A DNA stretch of 64,000 nucleotides from positions 53,671,250-53,735,249 of the forward strand of contig CM049318.1 of the NCBI GenBank assembly GCA_026874595.1, written 5' to 3'. The notes under the pieces were generated by a model. It ran no database searches, was not told the DNA's origin, and saw only the letters and a program-made list of their open reading frames with translations. This stretch comes from Sipunculus nudus (lineage: Eukaryota; Annelida; Sipuncula; Golfingiida; Sipunculidae). The translations under genes and the position numbers were made by a program. Below are positions 36,301-42,580 of the stretch, piece after piece; within the stretch, counting starts at the first letter, position 1, and every line of letters starts with the position of its first letter.

Positions 36301-37409
36301 AAACAGGTAAAAGCACTACATAATAAAGGAAATTGCATCCAAAGTGTATTATTTTATCTTTTTGAAAGATGAAAATCAAAATAAATATGTTTGATGCAGG
36401 GGGTAAAAATGGACTCGGGCGGTGCCTGAGAACCATACCTTTTTATTTCTTTTGGCCTTATCAAGAGTGAATACTTATCATTAATCAGTTGCTGATATAT
36501 GCTGTTGGTGATCGATATCCACGTAAGTATCAAATTCTATAGATGCAATGTGATTGCAATATTAGGAGGGCAATTACATCGGTGTACAGGGGTAGTAGCT
36601 GAGAAGTAAAATGTTTTGGGCAAAAAGATAGGAATATGGCTATGGACTGTGAAAAATACCTTACATCACAAAAAATTACTGAACTTTAATATAGTAATAA
36701 ATCTTACATTGTATGTCTCAAATCTGATGTCACAGACTTTACAGAGGTGCCCAGCAGCCTTGTCTTCCTCAGTCTCCTCCTCCTCTTCTTCCTCCTCATC
36801 CTGCACATCTTCAGCATCTCCTGTCTGCATCCCTTGGTCTTCAGCATCTCCTGTCTGCATCCCTTGGTCTTCAGCATCTCCTGTTTGCATCTCTTGGTCT
36901 TCACCATCTCCCGTCTCCAACTCTTGCTCTTCAACATCTGCTTCTGCATTATCTGTTTCCATTTCTTGATCTTCGTCATCTACTGTCTGTTCTGTCTCCC
37001 CCTCCACTGCAGCTTCTGTATCTTCTTCCACTGCCTCCGTCTCTTTGTTTGTTTCTATCATTTTACCCTCCATGTCTCCACTTTCCTCATCTGCACCTGA
37101 TTCTTCAAGTACATTATCTTCCTGCTCACTGGTGACTTCTGCTACATCATCTACCATATCATCACCGGTGTCTTTATCTGCTTCTTGTCCATTGTCTACA
37201 GTGTCTGTAACTGTACATGCCTCAGTTTCTTCACCAACATTGTCTTCTCCTTCCTCAACTGCTTCTCTTCCTGGCTCCGCCTCCTTATCTGCTAAATCTG
37301 GCTCAGCTGTCTCCTCACCCTCTCCCTCTGTACCACTGCCTGCCTCTGTGTTTTCTTCTTCCGCAGCCTCTTTATCTGCCTCCACTGCATTCTCCTGTTC
37401 AGTACTCAT
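8594..37409 (-). CDS. Gene A: multi-finger matrin/U1-type zinc-finger RS protein, 16 coding exons
   Basis: Gene-level entry. Sixteen minus-strand exons join in phase with consensus splice sites (one GC donor) into 1062 codons plus TGA. Order in the protein: acidic Glu/Asp-rich 1-220; finger 1 C223, C226, H239, H245; finger 2 C293, C296, H309, H315; finger 3 C352, C355, H368, H374; finger 4 C443, C446, H458, H464; RS domain about 520-730; Pro/Ala segment 740-775; helix-like module 775-815; Gly/Ser/Tyr/Gln-rich tail 821-1062. Fingers 1-3 fit the C-x2-C-x12-H-x5-H spacing of matrin/U1-type fingers, which bind dsRNA or snRNP RNA in known families. RS repeats and the aromatic low-complexity tail point to a nuclear RNP or splicing-speckle protein (inference). 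I cannot assign a named orthologue. Exons 15-17 match the paralogue at the right end of the window. Exon joins are inferred without transcript data. Confidence 0.85.
9323..10639. other. Intron 16 of gene A, 3' part
   Basis: No coding signal. The stretch 10256-10620 is a dispersed repeat related to 24067-24330 (shared order of short blocks such as TTCACAA, AAATTTTCA, GATCTTGGTGT-like, CAATATGGGC-like). The rest is unique AT-rich intron. Confidence 0.55.
10640..11650 (-). repeat. Tandem array of partial exon-16 copies, each with a 5' splice site
   Basis: Nine extra units of about 106-116 bp follow the true exon 16 in the intron. On the minus strand each unit carries a copy of the last 70 or so bases of exon 16, then [G]AG|GTAAG (GTGAG in one), then about 38 bases of intron. 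The donor GT positions, by the first base of the GT, are 10662, 10768, 10884, 10993, 11109, 11216, 11322, 11437 and 11543; the real one is 11650. Spacing is 106, 116, 109, 116, 107, 106, 115, 106, 107. Many units keep the exon frame (ALSLYTVLTQALLKCQG-like). The exon's own acceptor is not included. Confidence 0.9.
11651..11758 (-). CDS. Gene A exon 16: conserved helix module
   Basis: 36 codons, residues 785-820, phase 0-0. The acceptor is TTGCAG|GTT and the donor GAG|GTAAG. It has a core of small and aliphatic residues (ALSLSTALTQALLKRQG) predicted to be an amphipathic helix. It is homologous to 60666-60770 of gene B. The last 70 or so bases of this exon plus its donor are repeated nine more times just downstream in the intron (10640-11640). 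Confidence 0.87.
11759..13875. other. Intron 15 of gene A
   Basis: AT-rich intron of about 2.1 kb containing the SINE-like element at 12485-12775. The motif AACCCTTTACTGTTAAC near 12797 has an inverted partner, GTAAACAGTAAAGGGTTAA, near 13050, which flanks a segment of about 270 bp and may mark a small palindromic repeat. No other feature seen. Confidence 0.45.
12485..12775 (-). repeat. tRNA-derived SINE-like element in intron 15
   Basis: On the minus strand it begins with TGGCTCAGGCTTAGAAC, matching a pol III box A (TRGCnnAGnnGG), followed about 35-50 bases on by a degraded box-B-like stretch (GAGTATGAATCTC), then a non-tRNA body. A 21-bp segment (CTCGGCTGAGATTCATACTC on the plus strand) is directly duplicated at about 12680-12722. 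Its ends were not determined. Confidence 0.5.
13876..14008 (-). CDS. Gene A exon 15: Pro/Ala segment and start of shared C-terminal module
   Basis: 133 nt, phase 2 in, 0 out, residues 740-784. The acceptor is TTGCAG|GGC and the donor ATG|GTAGG. It is rich in Pro, Ala and Val, then reads PSELELLFKSM at the exon end. The same position and phase are seen in the paralogue, where the exon ends PAEMEKMLKAM. This looks like the first helix of a conserved module. Confidence 0.86.
14263..14287 (-). CDS. Gene A exon 14: 25-nt microexon
   Basis: 25 nt, phase 1 in and 2 out. The acceptor is TTTCAG|GTG and the donor CCAG|GTAGG. It joins to read GARPDVGAR between the RS domain and the Pro/Ala segment. Its length is not a multiple of three, so skipping it would shift exon 15 into a frame with a TAG near its end. 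It lies after the only GC-AG intron found in the gene. Confidence 0.78.
14669..15099. mobile_element. MITE with TA target duplication (Tc1/mariner-like ends)
   Basis: 431 bp. Inverted ends CTGTGGTTG...CAACCACAG are flanked on both sides by TA (14667-14668 and 15100-15101). Subterminal blocks such as TTTCGCGATATTCG and CGCGAATATGAAGCC extend the inverted match. It has no coding capacity. TA duplication is typical of the Tc1/mariner superfamily; the family assignment is inferred. Confidence 0.7.
15235..15690. mobile_element. Second, decayed copy of the TA-flanked MITE
   Basis: It carries the same blocks as 14669-15099 in the same order: GAGGGTTTTAATTTCGCGAT near 15260, a GAGATAATTGTGAA block, ATCGCAAAAATG-like, and CATCCACAGTA at the right end. 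The left end is degraded. Partial right-end matches also occur at 20811-20875 and near 57425. Confidence 0.55.
15691..16965. other. Intron 13 of gene A (GC-AG intron), upstream part
   Basis: No coding signal. Within it, blocks around 16070-16350 and 16480-16690 look like diverged copies of one another (AAGCCCTGACACATGAT-like, CCTTTAxACTAAGCCCT), suggesting an old tandem duplication. The intron starts with GCAAGT after 16966. Confidence 0.45.
16966..17607 (-). CDS. Gene A exon 13: RS (arginine-serine) domain, GC splice donor
   Basis: 642 nt, phase 1 to 1, residues about 518-731. The acceptor is TTGTAG|CCG. It holds many RS/SR dipeptides, with at least three copies of a 20-25 residue unit built around RRRSRS[NDG]S[LF][DE]. 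A Gly/Arg (RGRWGGRGDRGR) patch lies near the start, and the end is Tyr/Gly/Pro-rich. RS domains are phosphorylated by SR-protein kinases and mediate splicing-factor contacts in known families. The donor is GAAG|GCAAGT, a GC donor. The nearby GT (GCAA|GTTTAT) would run into a stop at the start of the next exon, so GC is the site consistent with the frame. Confidence 0.88.
17783..19660 (+). repeat. Composite tandem-repeat element, copy X (intron 12 of gene A)
   Basis: It starts at the palindromic AAGGCCTACAGGCCTAATG and has a 5' unique part of about 200 bp with the AGAATATGGGTAGTC stem. The core carries GGTGGCGCCACC-type units (about 18100-18620), then the GTCTAGAC palindrome cluster (18821-18872), and a long 3' part ending GCTCACAGGTTCGCTAAAA. 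It is the same element as 57821-60530, with fewer core units. It has no coding capacity. Confidence 0.75.
19740..20712 (+). repeat. Diverged F1-family repeat with terminal hairpin
   Basis: It carries the F1 hallmarks GGTCATGACC (near 20216 and 20527), TCAAGGTCAAGGTCAC and GAGATATT-like blocks. It ends at about 20679-20712 with ATAGTATCCCCGACTTTGTC and the reverse of the GTATCCC arm, forming a hairpin. It is more decayed than the arrays at 6.2-7.7 and 22.0-23.4 kb. Confidence 0.6.
20908..21052 (-). CDS. Gene A exon 12: basic helical linker
   Basis: 145 nt, phase 0 to 1, residues 470-517. The acceptor is TTTCAG|AAA and the donor ACTA|GTAAG. The N-terminal half is rich in Lys, His and Arg (KQKDHAKHQE, MKRRSDKS). 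It then gives EYLKMADSPIPRKVKVYHD, with a possible proline-directed phosphosite at SPIP (inference). Confidence 0.84.
21680..21860 (-). repeat. tRNA-derived SINE-like element in intron 11
   Basis: The minus strand carries a perfect box B (GGGTTCAATCC) with a tRNA-like segment before it, and then a body with GGGTTGTAGTTGTC. The same order of blocks is found at 61160-61355, so it is a dispersed family. Confidence 0.55.
22010..23450 (+). repeat. F1 tandem repeat array, about 326-bp units
   Basis: The marker GGTCATGACC recurs near 22325, 22652, 22978 and 23297. Each unit has CTGTCCATTAGTTTTTGACT, CTCACAGTA, a GGTGGCGCCACC-type site (degenerate in some units), GATCTTCGGTCAAGTTGAT, ATCCATGCATC and TTCAAGGTCAAGGCC. 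It lies in intron 11 of gene A. The last unit runs into GAGTTATCGCGCCAACAAG, as at the end of the 6-7.6 kb array. Confidence 0.85.
23450..23535. repeat. Nested inverted repeats around TTTCTGCC
   Basis: TGGTTTTCTGCC at 23467-23478 pairs with GGCAGAAAACCA at 23519-23530. Within it TTTCTGCC-C-GGCAGAAA at 23471-23487 is a second perfect palindrome, and a third TTTCTGCC follows. The segment can fold into alternative hairpins. Confidence 0.65.
23690..23826 (-). CDS. Gene A exon 11: zinc finger 4
   Basis: 137 nt, phase 1 to 0, residues 424-469. The acceptor is TTGTAG|GAG and the donor ATA|GTAAG. The whole finger is on one exon, unlike fingers 1-3: Cys443, Cys446, His458, His464. The loop is x11, one shorter than in fingers 1-3. 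It ends GMKHRLNFI, a GxKHR-type ending. The preceding stretch G-E-E-H-V-I-E-I is probably part of the domain. This finger may bind a different partner (inference). Confidence 0.86.
23827..27410. other. Intron 10 of gene A
   Basis: 3.6 kb. It holds the dispersed repeat at 24067-24330 (related to 10256-10620), a less AT-rich, CpG-containing part at about 25.8-26.6 kb, the hairpin at 26741-26825 and a G run near 27133. No coding signal that I can support. Confidence 0.5.
26741..26825. repeat. Short palindromic element
   Basis: ATTACATTCCCG at the left is the reverse complement of CGGGAATGTAAT at the right; a nested CGGGAATTC / GAATTCGGG pair lies inside. The element is 85 bp with near-perfect ends. 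A miniature foldback element or a hairpin-forming site is possible. Confidence 0.55.
27411..27509 (-). CDS. Gene A exon 10: linker before zinc finger 4, NAGNAG acceptor
   Basis: 99 nt, phase 1 to 1, residues 391-423. The acceptor reads GACAGCAG, so the exon may start at 27509 or three bases later at 27506; both keep the frame and differ by one Ala. The donor is CTG|GTAAG. The end of the exon (TEPIAG, running into GEEHVIEI) leads into the fourth finger. Confidence 0.84.
28121..28149. repeat. Perfect 13-bp hairpin with 3-nt loop
   Basis: CTTGTCATGCAAT, loop AAC, ATTGCATGACAAG. It lies in intron 8/9 space of gene A, between exons 8 and 9. No associated gene. Confidence 0.6.
28448..28490 (-). 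CDS. Gene A exon 9: short charged linker
   Basis: 43 nt, 14 codons plus one base (phase 0 in, 1 out). The acceptor is TTTCAG|AAA and the donor CCTG|GTAAT. It encodes a Lys/Glu/Asp-rich linker (KKAEADKEGGDDVP). Confidence 0.82.
28975..29043 (-). CDS. Gene A exon 8: body of zinc finger 3
   Basis: 23 codons, residues 354-376, phase 0-0, acceptor TTCTAG|CTG, donor AAG|GTAAG. Cys355, His368 and His374 complete the C-x2-C-x12-H-x5-H finger. It matches exon 5 in size and phase and in sequence (L/I-C-x-V-Q, D-H-V, G-K, H-[LI]-K). Confidence 0.88.
29044..30334. other. Intron 7 of gene A
   Basis: AT-rich intron of 1.3 kb with no repeat family or coding signal that I recognise. The open frames in it are short and lack splice context. 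Confidence 0.4.
30335..30403 (-). CDS. Gene A exon 7: linker and first Cys of zinc finger 3
   Basis: 23 codons, residues 331-353, phase 0-0. The acceptor is TTCTAG|GGT and the donor CGG|GTAAG. It ends Tyr-Tyr-Cys-Arg; Cys352 pairs with Cys355 of the next exon. The Tyr-Tyr-Cys lead-in is the same as in exon 4, before finger 2. Confidence 0.85.
30908..30946 (-). CDS. Gene A exon 6: 39-nt linker exon
   Basis: 13 codons (LAEEMANLGLKTE), residues 318-330, phase 0-0. The acceptor is ATTCAG|CTG and the donor GAG|GTATG. It is a probably helical linker between fingers 2 and 3. Skipping would be in frame and would shorten the spacing between the fingers. Confidence 0.8.
31233..31643. mobile_element. 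MITE-like element with TGTCCCTTGCTTCC ends
   Basis: 411 bp bounded by TGTCCCTTGCTTCC and its reverse complement GGAAGCAAGGGACA. The interior holds a direct duplication of a GATGTCTCCACATGTCAT-like block and a GACAGACAGACA microsatellite. It lies in intron 5 of gene A. Target duplication is not clear, with TTTA on the left and ATAA on the right. Confidence 0.55.
31882..31950 (-). CDS. Gene A exon 5: body of zinc finger 2
   Basis: 23 codons, residues 295-317, phase 0-0, acceptor TTTCAG|ATT, donor AAG|GTAGG. It holds Cys296, His309 and His315, with the matrin-like ending GKKHIK. It has the same length, phases and finger layout as exon 8. Confidence 0.88.
32644..32667 (-). CDS. Gene A exon 4: 24-nt microexon with first Cys of zinc finger 2
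   Basis: Eight codons (KRRPYYCS), phase 0. The acceptor is TTGCAG|AAA and the donor TCG|GTGAG. It is supported by function rather than length: its Cys293 sits exactly two residues before Cys296 on the next exon, so that finger 2 gains the canonical C-x2-C-x12-H-x5-H spacing. Skipping it would keep the reading frame but destroy the finger. Confidence 0.82.
32668..35746. other. Intron 3 of gene A
   Basis: 3.1 kb. 32670-34400 is AT-rich with no feature that I can support. 34430-35715 holds two copies of the F3 repeat. Confidence 0.45.
34430..35715 (+). repeat. F3 dispersed repeat, two adjacent copies
   Basis: Both copies share AAATCCTTATGTGTxCATG, GTGCCATGGTCAAAxTTGGG, GGTACxAATTTTATAT and TTTTGATATTAGGCAGTC. 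The second copy (about 35049-35715) ends with a GGACGGACGG stretch and the hairpin TAGCTCAGATGACT / AGTCAGCTGAGCTA followed by AAAAA. Another copy is at 2060-2781. Confidence 0.75.
35747..35902 (-). CDS. Gene A exon 3: second half of zinc finger 1 and linker
   Basis: 52 codons, residues 235-286, phase 0 at both ends. The acceptor is TTTCAG|GAG and the donor TCG|GTAATT. His239 and His245 complete finger 1 with spacing x12 and x5. The linker that follows (ENWEDEL, KDKGYDQW and a basic end) resembles no domain I can name. It has the codon pattern of a real exon, against AT-rich, repeat-containing flanking introns. Confidence 0.85.
36150..36457 (-). mobile_element. Harbinger-like MITE, copy 3 (intron 2 of gene A)
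   Basis: 308 bp. Inverted ends GGCCAAAA...TTTTGGCC are flanked by TTA at 36147-36149 and 36458-36460. The inner ends hold GGTATGGTTC[CT]CAGGCAC on both arms. It is inverted relative to the copies at 37571 and 52007. A three-base TTA duplication and GG-starting ends fit PIF/Harbinger elements. Confidence 0.8.
36708..37409 (-). CDS. Gene A exon 2 (first coding): acidic N-terminus and first half of zinc finger 1
   Basis: 234 codons. The ATG at 37409 is chosen because it is the first ATG after a strong acceptor (pyrimidine-rich tract ending CAG, exon edge at 37456); the frame stays open upstream but has no earlier ATG. The segment is extremely rich in Glu, Asp and Thr. It includes a 10-residue repeat (GDAEDQGMQT, three near copies around 36800-36920) and a run of nine acidic residues. 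It ends with C223 and C226 of finger 1. The donor is AAT|GTAAG after Asn234, and the rest of the finger is on the next exon. The 47 bases before the ATG are 5' UTR, so at least one further non-coding exon lies upstream. Confidence 0.88.
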
Positions 37410-37570
37410 GATGACCAGCTTCTGATGGCTCCACACCTACAACTACGTGTTCCAAGCTGAAACAAAGAAAGATATACATTAATGGCAGAATTTTCCCCCT
37501 GGTCAAGTAAATATAAAGACTTTGACCTAGATAGGATTGTTCTGTGGTGGTTGCAACTCAGGTTCAGTCA

Positions 37571-37887
37571 GGCCAAAAAAATTAAAGGTATTGTTCTCAG
37601 GCACCGCCCGCATCAAAAATTTTTATTTTGATTTTCAATAAAAACTTTTCAATTTTGAGCTGCTGCCGCTCCGACATTTCTTTCAAGAAGATAAAACCAT
37701 ACAATTTCCTTTGTTTTGTAGTGCTTTTACTTATTTAGCAAAATAAAACTGTTATTTTCATGCTTTTCCCTTATCATTTGACATTTTAATCGAAACATAC
37801 AAAACAATTTAAAATAAAAAAAGCGCCTGCCCGCATTGATTTCTGAAAAAAAGTGCCTGAGAACCATACCTTTTTTTTATTTTGGCC
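37571..37887 (+). mobile_element. Harbinger-like MITE, copy 1 (just upstream of gene A exon 2)
   Basis: 317 bp. It has the same ends and body as 36150-36457 and 52007-52335 (GAGCTGCTGCCGCTCCGACA, AAACCATACAATTTCC). The target duplication is TCA on the left and TTA on the right, with one base changed. It sits 115 bp upstream of the exon-2 acceptor, inside the presumed 5' UTR intron. Confidence 0.8.
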
Positions 37888-38539
37888 TTATCCTTAAACA
37901 TTTGAAACATTTTATATATACAAATATATACTTTATCAAAGATTCCACAACTCTTTTTAAATAATTCGGTAAAAAACACTTCTACTTTGTTCACATTTCA
38001 TTGATCTATTATGACATAAAGACTTTTATTGTACCAATGTATCGGTCTCCAACAAAACAGGAACAGGTTACCAGTAAAACCAGTAACATTTGGTTCACAC
38101 CTTGCCAGCACATGGGCCTATGCACACTGGGTGCAGTTTAGAGTTTAGAGTTTAAACAAAATGTAACAATCCTGGCTCTTCAGTCTTGGGCAGTCCTGTG
38201 AGAGCCCATTGCCATTAGTAACCCATTTATGTTGTCCAGAGTCAGACACATGGCTATGATAATATATTTTTAATATCATAATAGGTCGATGAAGTGAGAA
38301 CACAATGGAAGCCTAAATCACTAATATGAAGTTTACTTTATAAAGCTATAAACAGTACTTATTATTTAGAGTCTAAGATAACTGCATTATAATTAATATG
38401 CAGCGATATCCAGATAACCACCACATAAAGAGCTTCAGAGTAAACTAAATATGTGTTTTTTAATGTAAACAAAACTCGCTTTTAAAACTTTGCATCCCTT
38501 GGGCTTGAGACTGTCTCAGAACCTGAAGCAATGAACAGT

Positions 38540-38850
38540 TTGACATATGCTTGCTGAGCCAACATGGCCTGTTACCACTGGTTACACAGGTGGCTGCTGG
38601 CCAGCTGTGGCTTGGGGAAAACCCGGAGCAGACATCGTTACCCGCTGTCTGGTCAGACTTTTTACCGACAGCCAACGGATGTTACCAATGGCCAAACCAA
38701 AATACCGACGGCCAACAAGGATATGGACGGCCACCTTATGTGCATCCAATACATGCTGCATGTGGTGAAAACAGATTTAAGTCCACATGCATTAGAATGT
38801 ATCATTATTTAATGTGTCACGAGCCATACAGAATTACCGACGGTCAAATA
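38540..38850 (+). other. Protein-like open stretch of unknown meaning
   Basis: A plus-strand frame here reads through about 100 codons with a Gln/Tyr/Pro-rich part (NQNTDGQQGYGRPPYVHP). The same stretch contains four or five spaced copies of a TACCGACGGCCAA-like motif, so the open frame may come from a short repeat. No splice sites or partner exons were found. Confidence 0.2.
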
Positions 38851-39251
38851 TAGGGAAACCTCTACTAGGAAATTTATATCACAAGGCTGTAAATAGTCTA
38901 TCTTCACACTCGTTTGTGATTAAGAAATCTGATTATGCCCCATTTATATATATTGCTATATATATTTTCAAACTCCTTAATTTCAATGACAGGCTCACTC
39001 AAATGAATTTATCATGCCTGCACAAACCCACACATTACCCACACACAACTTATCCCTGCATTTGCTACATAACACCCTTACTTAATTAGAAATGCAATTA
39101 AAGCAATAATTAATGAAAACATAATACAGAATATAATGTTCATTTTAATGAAAATAGAACACAATATTTATAATTACCTCACATTCAACACAAAGGCTTT
39201 TAAATATCATGTATGCTCAAAATGTTTCGCATTCTAGTATTGTTTCTAATG

Positions 39252-39305
<54 letters not shown>

Positions 39306-39306
39306 A

Positions 39307-39340
<34 letters not shown>

Positions 39341-40240
39341 AAAAATTGGCAATCTAACGAACTAATAATAATATCATACGAGTCCTACAGGTGCCTTGCT
39401 CATGATTATCAGAATATTTAGAATTGTTTTGGAAAAGATGCTGAAAATATTATAATTTATCTAAGGAAATAATACTTGTCCAAATGTATATTAAACTGAA
39501 AATTTCATGAAAATGCATGTTTTACATAAAAATTGAAACATTATGTCAAATCTGAACAAATAGTTACAAATGAACATAAATGGAAAATGAGGTACTTTTA
39601 ATTTTATTATATGATCATTTCACAAAACCTTGTATTAATTTGATCATGCTTGTTATCTTGTCTTGTATTGATACTGTATTGCAATGTTTTACATTGTCTG
39701 AGAATATACAAATAAAAAAAATACTCTAATATAAATGTAATTTAATATATTCTAAAGTCAGTTCCGGTCAGATCTTGTAAAAGAGGTCAGTTTCTGTAAA
39801 AAGTCGAACCGGCTAAATACTAAAACTATACTGAGAGTAAACTTCCGGTACAACAGTGTGTCCAGGGACACTGCTGGAAAACCCCTTCACCTATTATTAC
39901 CAGCAGGAATAAAAGGAGCGCTAAAGCGGTGCTTTGGAAAGAAGTACAACACTTAAACTACAAACAGTCATCAAGCACAAAAAAACATGCATAAATATTT
40001 ACATCTTATAATTTGTGAACGGGAATCAAACCCGCTTGCTTAATCGATTAGCACCAACAGCCTGGTCTGCCGACCTTGACCTTCAACAAATACCGCGAGA
40101 GACGACGAGATTTGCTTGAACACTATTGCCACCTTGTGACTGTGTAGGACACCAGATGTCAAATCCCACTGTCCACAAAAAAAAAAAAAAAAAAAAAGCG
40201 CGCGAGTCCAGTCGCTTCGTCGCTTAAGGCGGCAAGCGCC
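38851..40240. other. Upstream region of gene A, AT-rich
   Basis: Contains a TA microsatellite (39251-39337) and no supported gene. A donor-like GAG|GTAATT on the minus strand at about 39178 is isolated. Confidence 0.4.
39251..39337. repeat. TA microsatellite
   Basis: Two TA blocks separated by an ATAAATTT interruption near 39303. Confidence 0.95.
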
Positions 40241-40246
40241 GGCTAC

Positions 40247-40350
40247 CTCACCAAGGGGTCTCGAGTTTGGTCATACGTTCAACATTTCAGTCTTAGCAGG
40301 TCAATTGATGGGAAACGCCGGAGACAAAGCTGCTCGAATTGTGATAGTTA
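40247..40350 (-). promoter_or_regulatory. Candidate first (non-coding) exon / promoter area of gene A
   Basis: This is a local CpG-rich patch (GCGCGCGAG, GGCGGCAAGCGCCGG, GAAACGCCGGAG) in an otherwise AT-rich region. On the minus strand the donor-like CCTTGGTGAG|GTAGCC has its exon edge at 40247. Exon 2 begins with a clean acceptor and UTR sequence, so an upstream exon must exist somewhere; this is the best candidate I see, by inference only. Confidence 0.25.
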
Positions 40351-40376
40351 TCACGCCTACTGATTTTAATCACTAC

Positions 40377-40428
<52 letters not shown>

Positions 40429-41477
40429 TATATCATACACGGTGATCCAGATTACCTCCAAAACCTCAATAATTGTTCCTTAGTTATATTACCTTAACCC
40501 TCCACAAAATAGGCCTATCATCGATATCAGTTCATAACTTTTACATATGTAGACCTTAAGTTGCTCACAAACAAACCTAAGTAGCAAGAGGCTCAGCCCC
40601 CGCCATCATAAAATGGTAAAAAAAACGGAAGGAGTAGGCCCTACCAGTATTACATTTCATCAATCATCTAAATGTATAGTTATAGTAGGCCTATATATTC
40701 TCGTTTACAGGACTCCCATGCATATCTACCCCATATAAGTGCTTGCCTATATACATAAGCCTATATATATAAATATATATGTATTTACGTATGTCTACTA
40801 TTGCCCTCCTCTCTCATGAATATTTAGCTTCACCGCCAATGATAGGCCTATATATAATACCTTTCTGTCGGGAGGTATTATATAAGATTAAACTGATAAT
40901 CAGATGGGATTTTAATTAAGAGGTTCTTGCCAGGATAAACATTTTTTAAAATATATTTTTATAAGATTTAAATATAGGCTTACACAGTGTAATGGATATA
41001 AAAAAATAATTAGATTTCTAAAGGACAATTTCGTTTAAATATATGTACTATAATTACTGGGTTATAAGTGTACACACTAGAATGAATTTTTCCCCACGGA
41101 CGCAAGAAAAAATGTCTGCCTATTGCTCTTCCTTAAAACCGAGGATAAACATGGACAATATTTCAACAGTCGTTATCTAATTTGAGGAAAAACAGGCTGT
41201 GTATATATAGCAGAATTGAGGTCACTATCATGTTGTTTCAAGTTTCAAAGGAGATTTCACCGGCGTGTCCCTGGAAGTTGATTTTGATTTACAATTTATC
41301 TGACGGACAAATCCCATCGCTATAGCTCAGCATTACTGAAATTCAGCTGAACTGGAACGTTCCACAAATTTATAAATGTGTTATATACAAATAATAGCTC
41401 CATGGAATGAAAAATGACCTAAATATATACTGGGGCATTGGTCCTGCTCGAATAAACGTGAACGGGTCCCAACATGA
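40351..41477. other. Intergenic AT-rich stretch
   Basis: Contains a TA microsatellite at 40382-40425. The recurring TAGGCCTATATAT-like words between 40500 and 40870 may be a degenerate short repeat. No gene supported. Confidence 0.4.
40382..40425. repeat. TA microsatellite
   Basis: About 22 uninterrupted TA repeats. Confidence 0.95.
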
Positions 41478-41813
41478 GGCTGCCTTTCCATGAACGCGAT
41501 TTTTCTGCGATGCGATGGCGTTGAGATAGCGGCAGAATCGCTCTGGTGTTTTAACCATGTAGCCTTTCCTTAGACGGGATTTCGCGCGACAAAAATGTCG
41601 CGCGGCGAAAATGTCGCATGTAACGATTTCTGCAACACGCGTTCAAAGCCCCGCTGGGCGAACCCTTCATCAAGCGATTTTTTTTTGCAGGGAATCATGG
41701 ATACAGCAACTGAGCTCCACCGCGATGTATCGCAGAAAATTTGCGTTCATGGAAACGTTCTGGCGGCGTGATTATCCGCGCGGCGAACGCGTCGCGCTCA
41801 TGGAAAGGCAGCC
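41478..41813. mobile_element. CpG-rich MITE with 22-bp inverted ends
   Basis: 336 bp. Left end GGCTGCCTTTCCATGAACGC and right end (reverse) GGCTGCCTTTCCATGAGCGC match except for one base and extend two bases further. It is flanked by a TGA duplication (41475-41477, 41814-41816). The interior is full of GCGCGA, TCGCGCG and GGCGAA words, far more CpG-rich than the surroundings. The 94-codon open frame inside is probably a by-product. Confidence 0.72.
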
Positions 41814-41816
41814 TGA

Positions 41817-42580
41817 ATCCGCTTGGAAGTTGGCATGCATGAACGAAGATTTCCATATAGCTCAAGAAGATATTGTTCTTGAAATGGCGTATTGACTGCA
41901 TGTTCTGTTAAGCATTGTAGATGCACAAAGAAAGACCATGCATGCATGTACAGCCGCTTGGAAAGTGTTGGACAAAAATCTCTATCGTTTTTAGACCCTT
42001 AGGCTACAGTGAATGATAAAACCCTAGAAAAAAAAAAGAAAAATACTGGAATAAGTTCCAGTAAGAAAAAACTAAAATCAGGAGAATCTGACGAACTGGA
42101 AACAGATTTTGGCTAGTTTCATATATTTTATCACTGACCGATTGGTTATGAAGGATTTATGGTGTGAAAACAGGTCCAAATAACGATCATGGAAATTCCA
42201 GGGTACCTCTGATAATTTGGAAATTTAGCTTTCACATATCCAAGATGTATGCATGCCTGCATGTGGGCCCCTCTTGACCAAGACCACGGAATCGTTTAAG
42301 GCTTTATCCAAGAAGCAAAACAAATGATGCCCTGTGAAGCTCACATAAAACGAGCTGCTGAAGGAATGAATGTATATTCCTGGCATCGTGCTGCATTTTT
42401 AATATTGTGCACATGAAAGCTAGAGGGGTTTAGCCATTAAACATCTTGAACTATGTGATTACGTTTCTTTTCTGTTCTACATGACAGAAGTCGTTGTGTA
42501 GTCATGTCATCTGCTTTGAGTTCTGCGATAAAAACGAACAGCAGACGAATATTAAAAAATATTTTAACTTGGGACCCATG
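41817..42580. other. Intergenic stretch, no feature seen
   Basis: AT-rich sequence without a supported gene, tandem repeat or terminal inverted repeat. Confidence 0.4.

Noticed and set aside
36616-37425. Plus-strand Ser/Val/Leu-rich open frames
   Set aside because: Antisense shadow of the acidic exon 2; no splice sites or homology of their own.
40012-40100. tRNA-like segment on the minus strand (GGGTTTGATTCCCG T-arm)
   Set aside because: The T-arm is good, but no acceptor stem or complete D-arm can be paired at the right distance. At most a tRNA-derived fragment.
41611-41895. 94-codon plus-strand frame with FAFMETFWRRDYPRGERVAL
   Set aside because: It lies mostly within the inverted ends of the CpG-rich MITE and runs out into flanking DNA, so it is not a gene.
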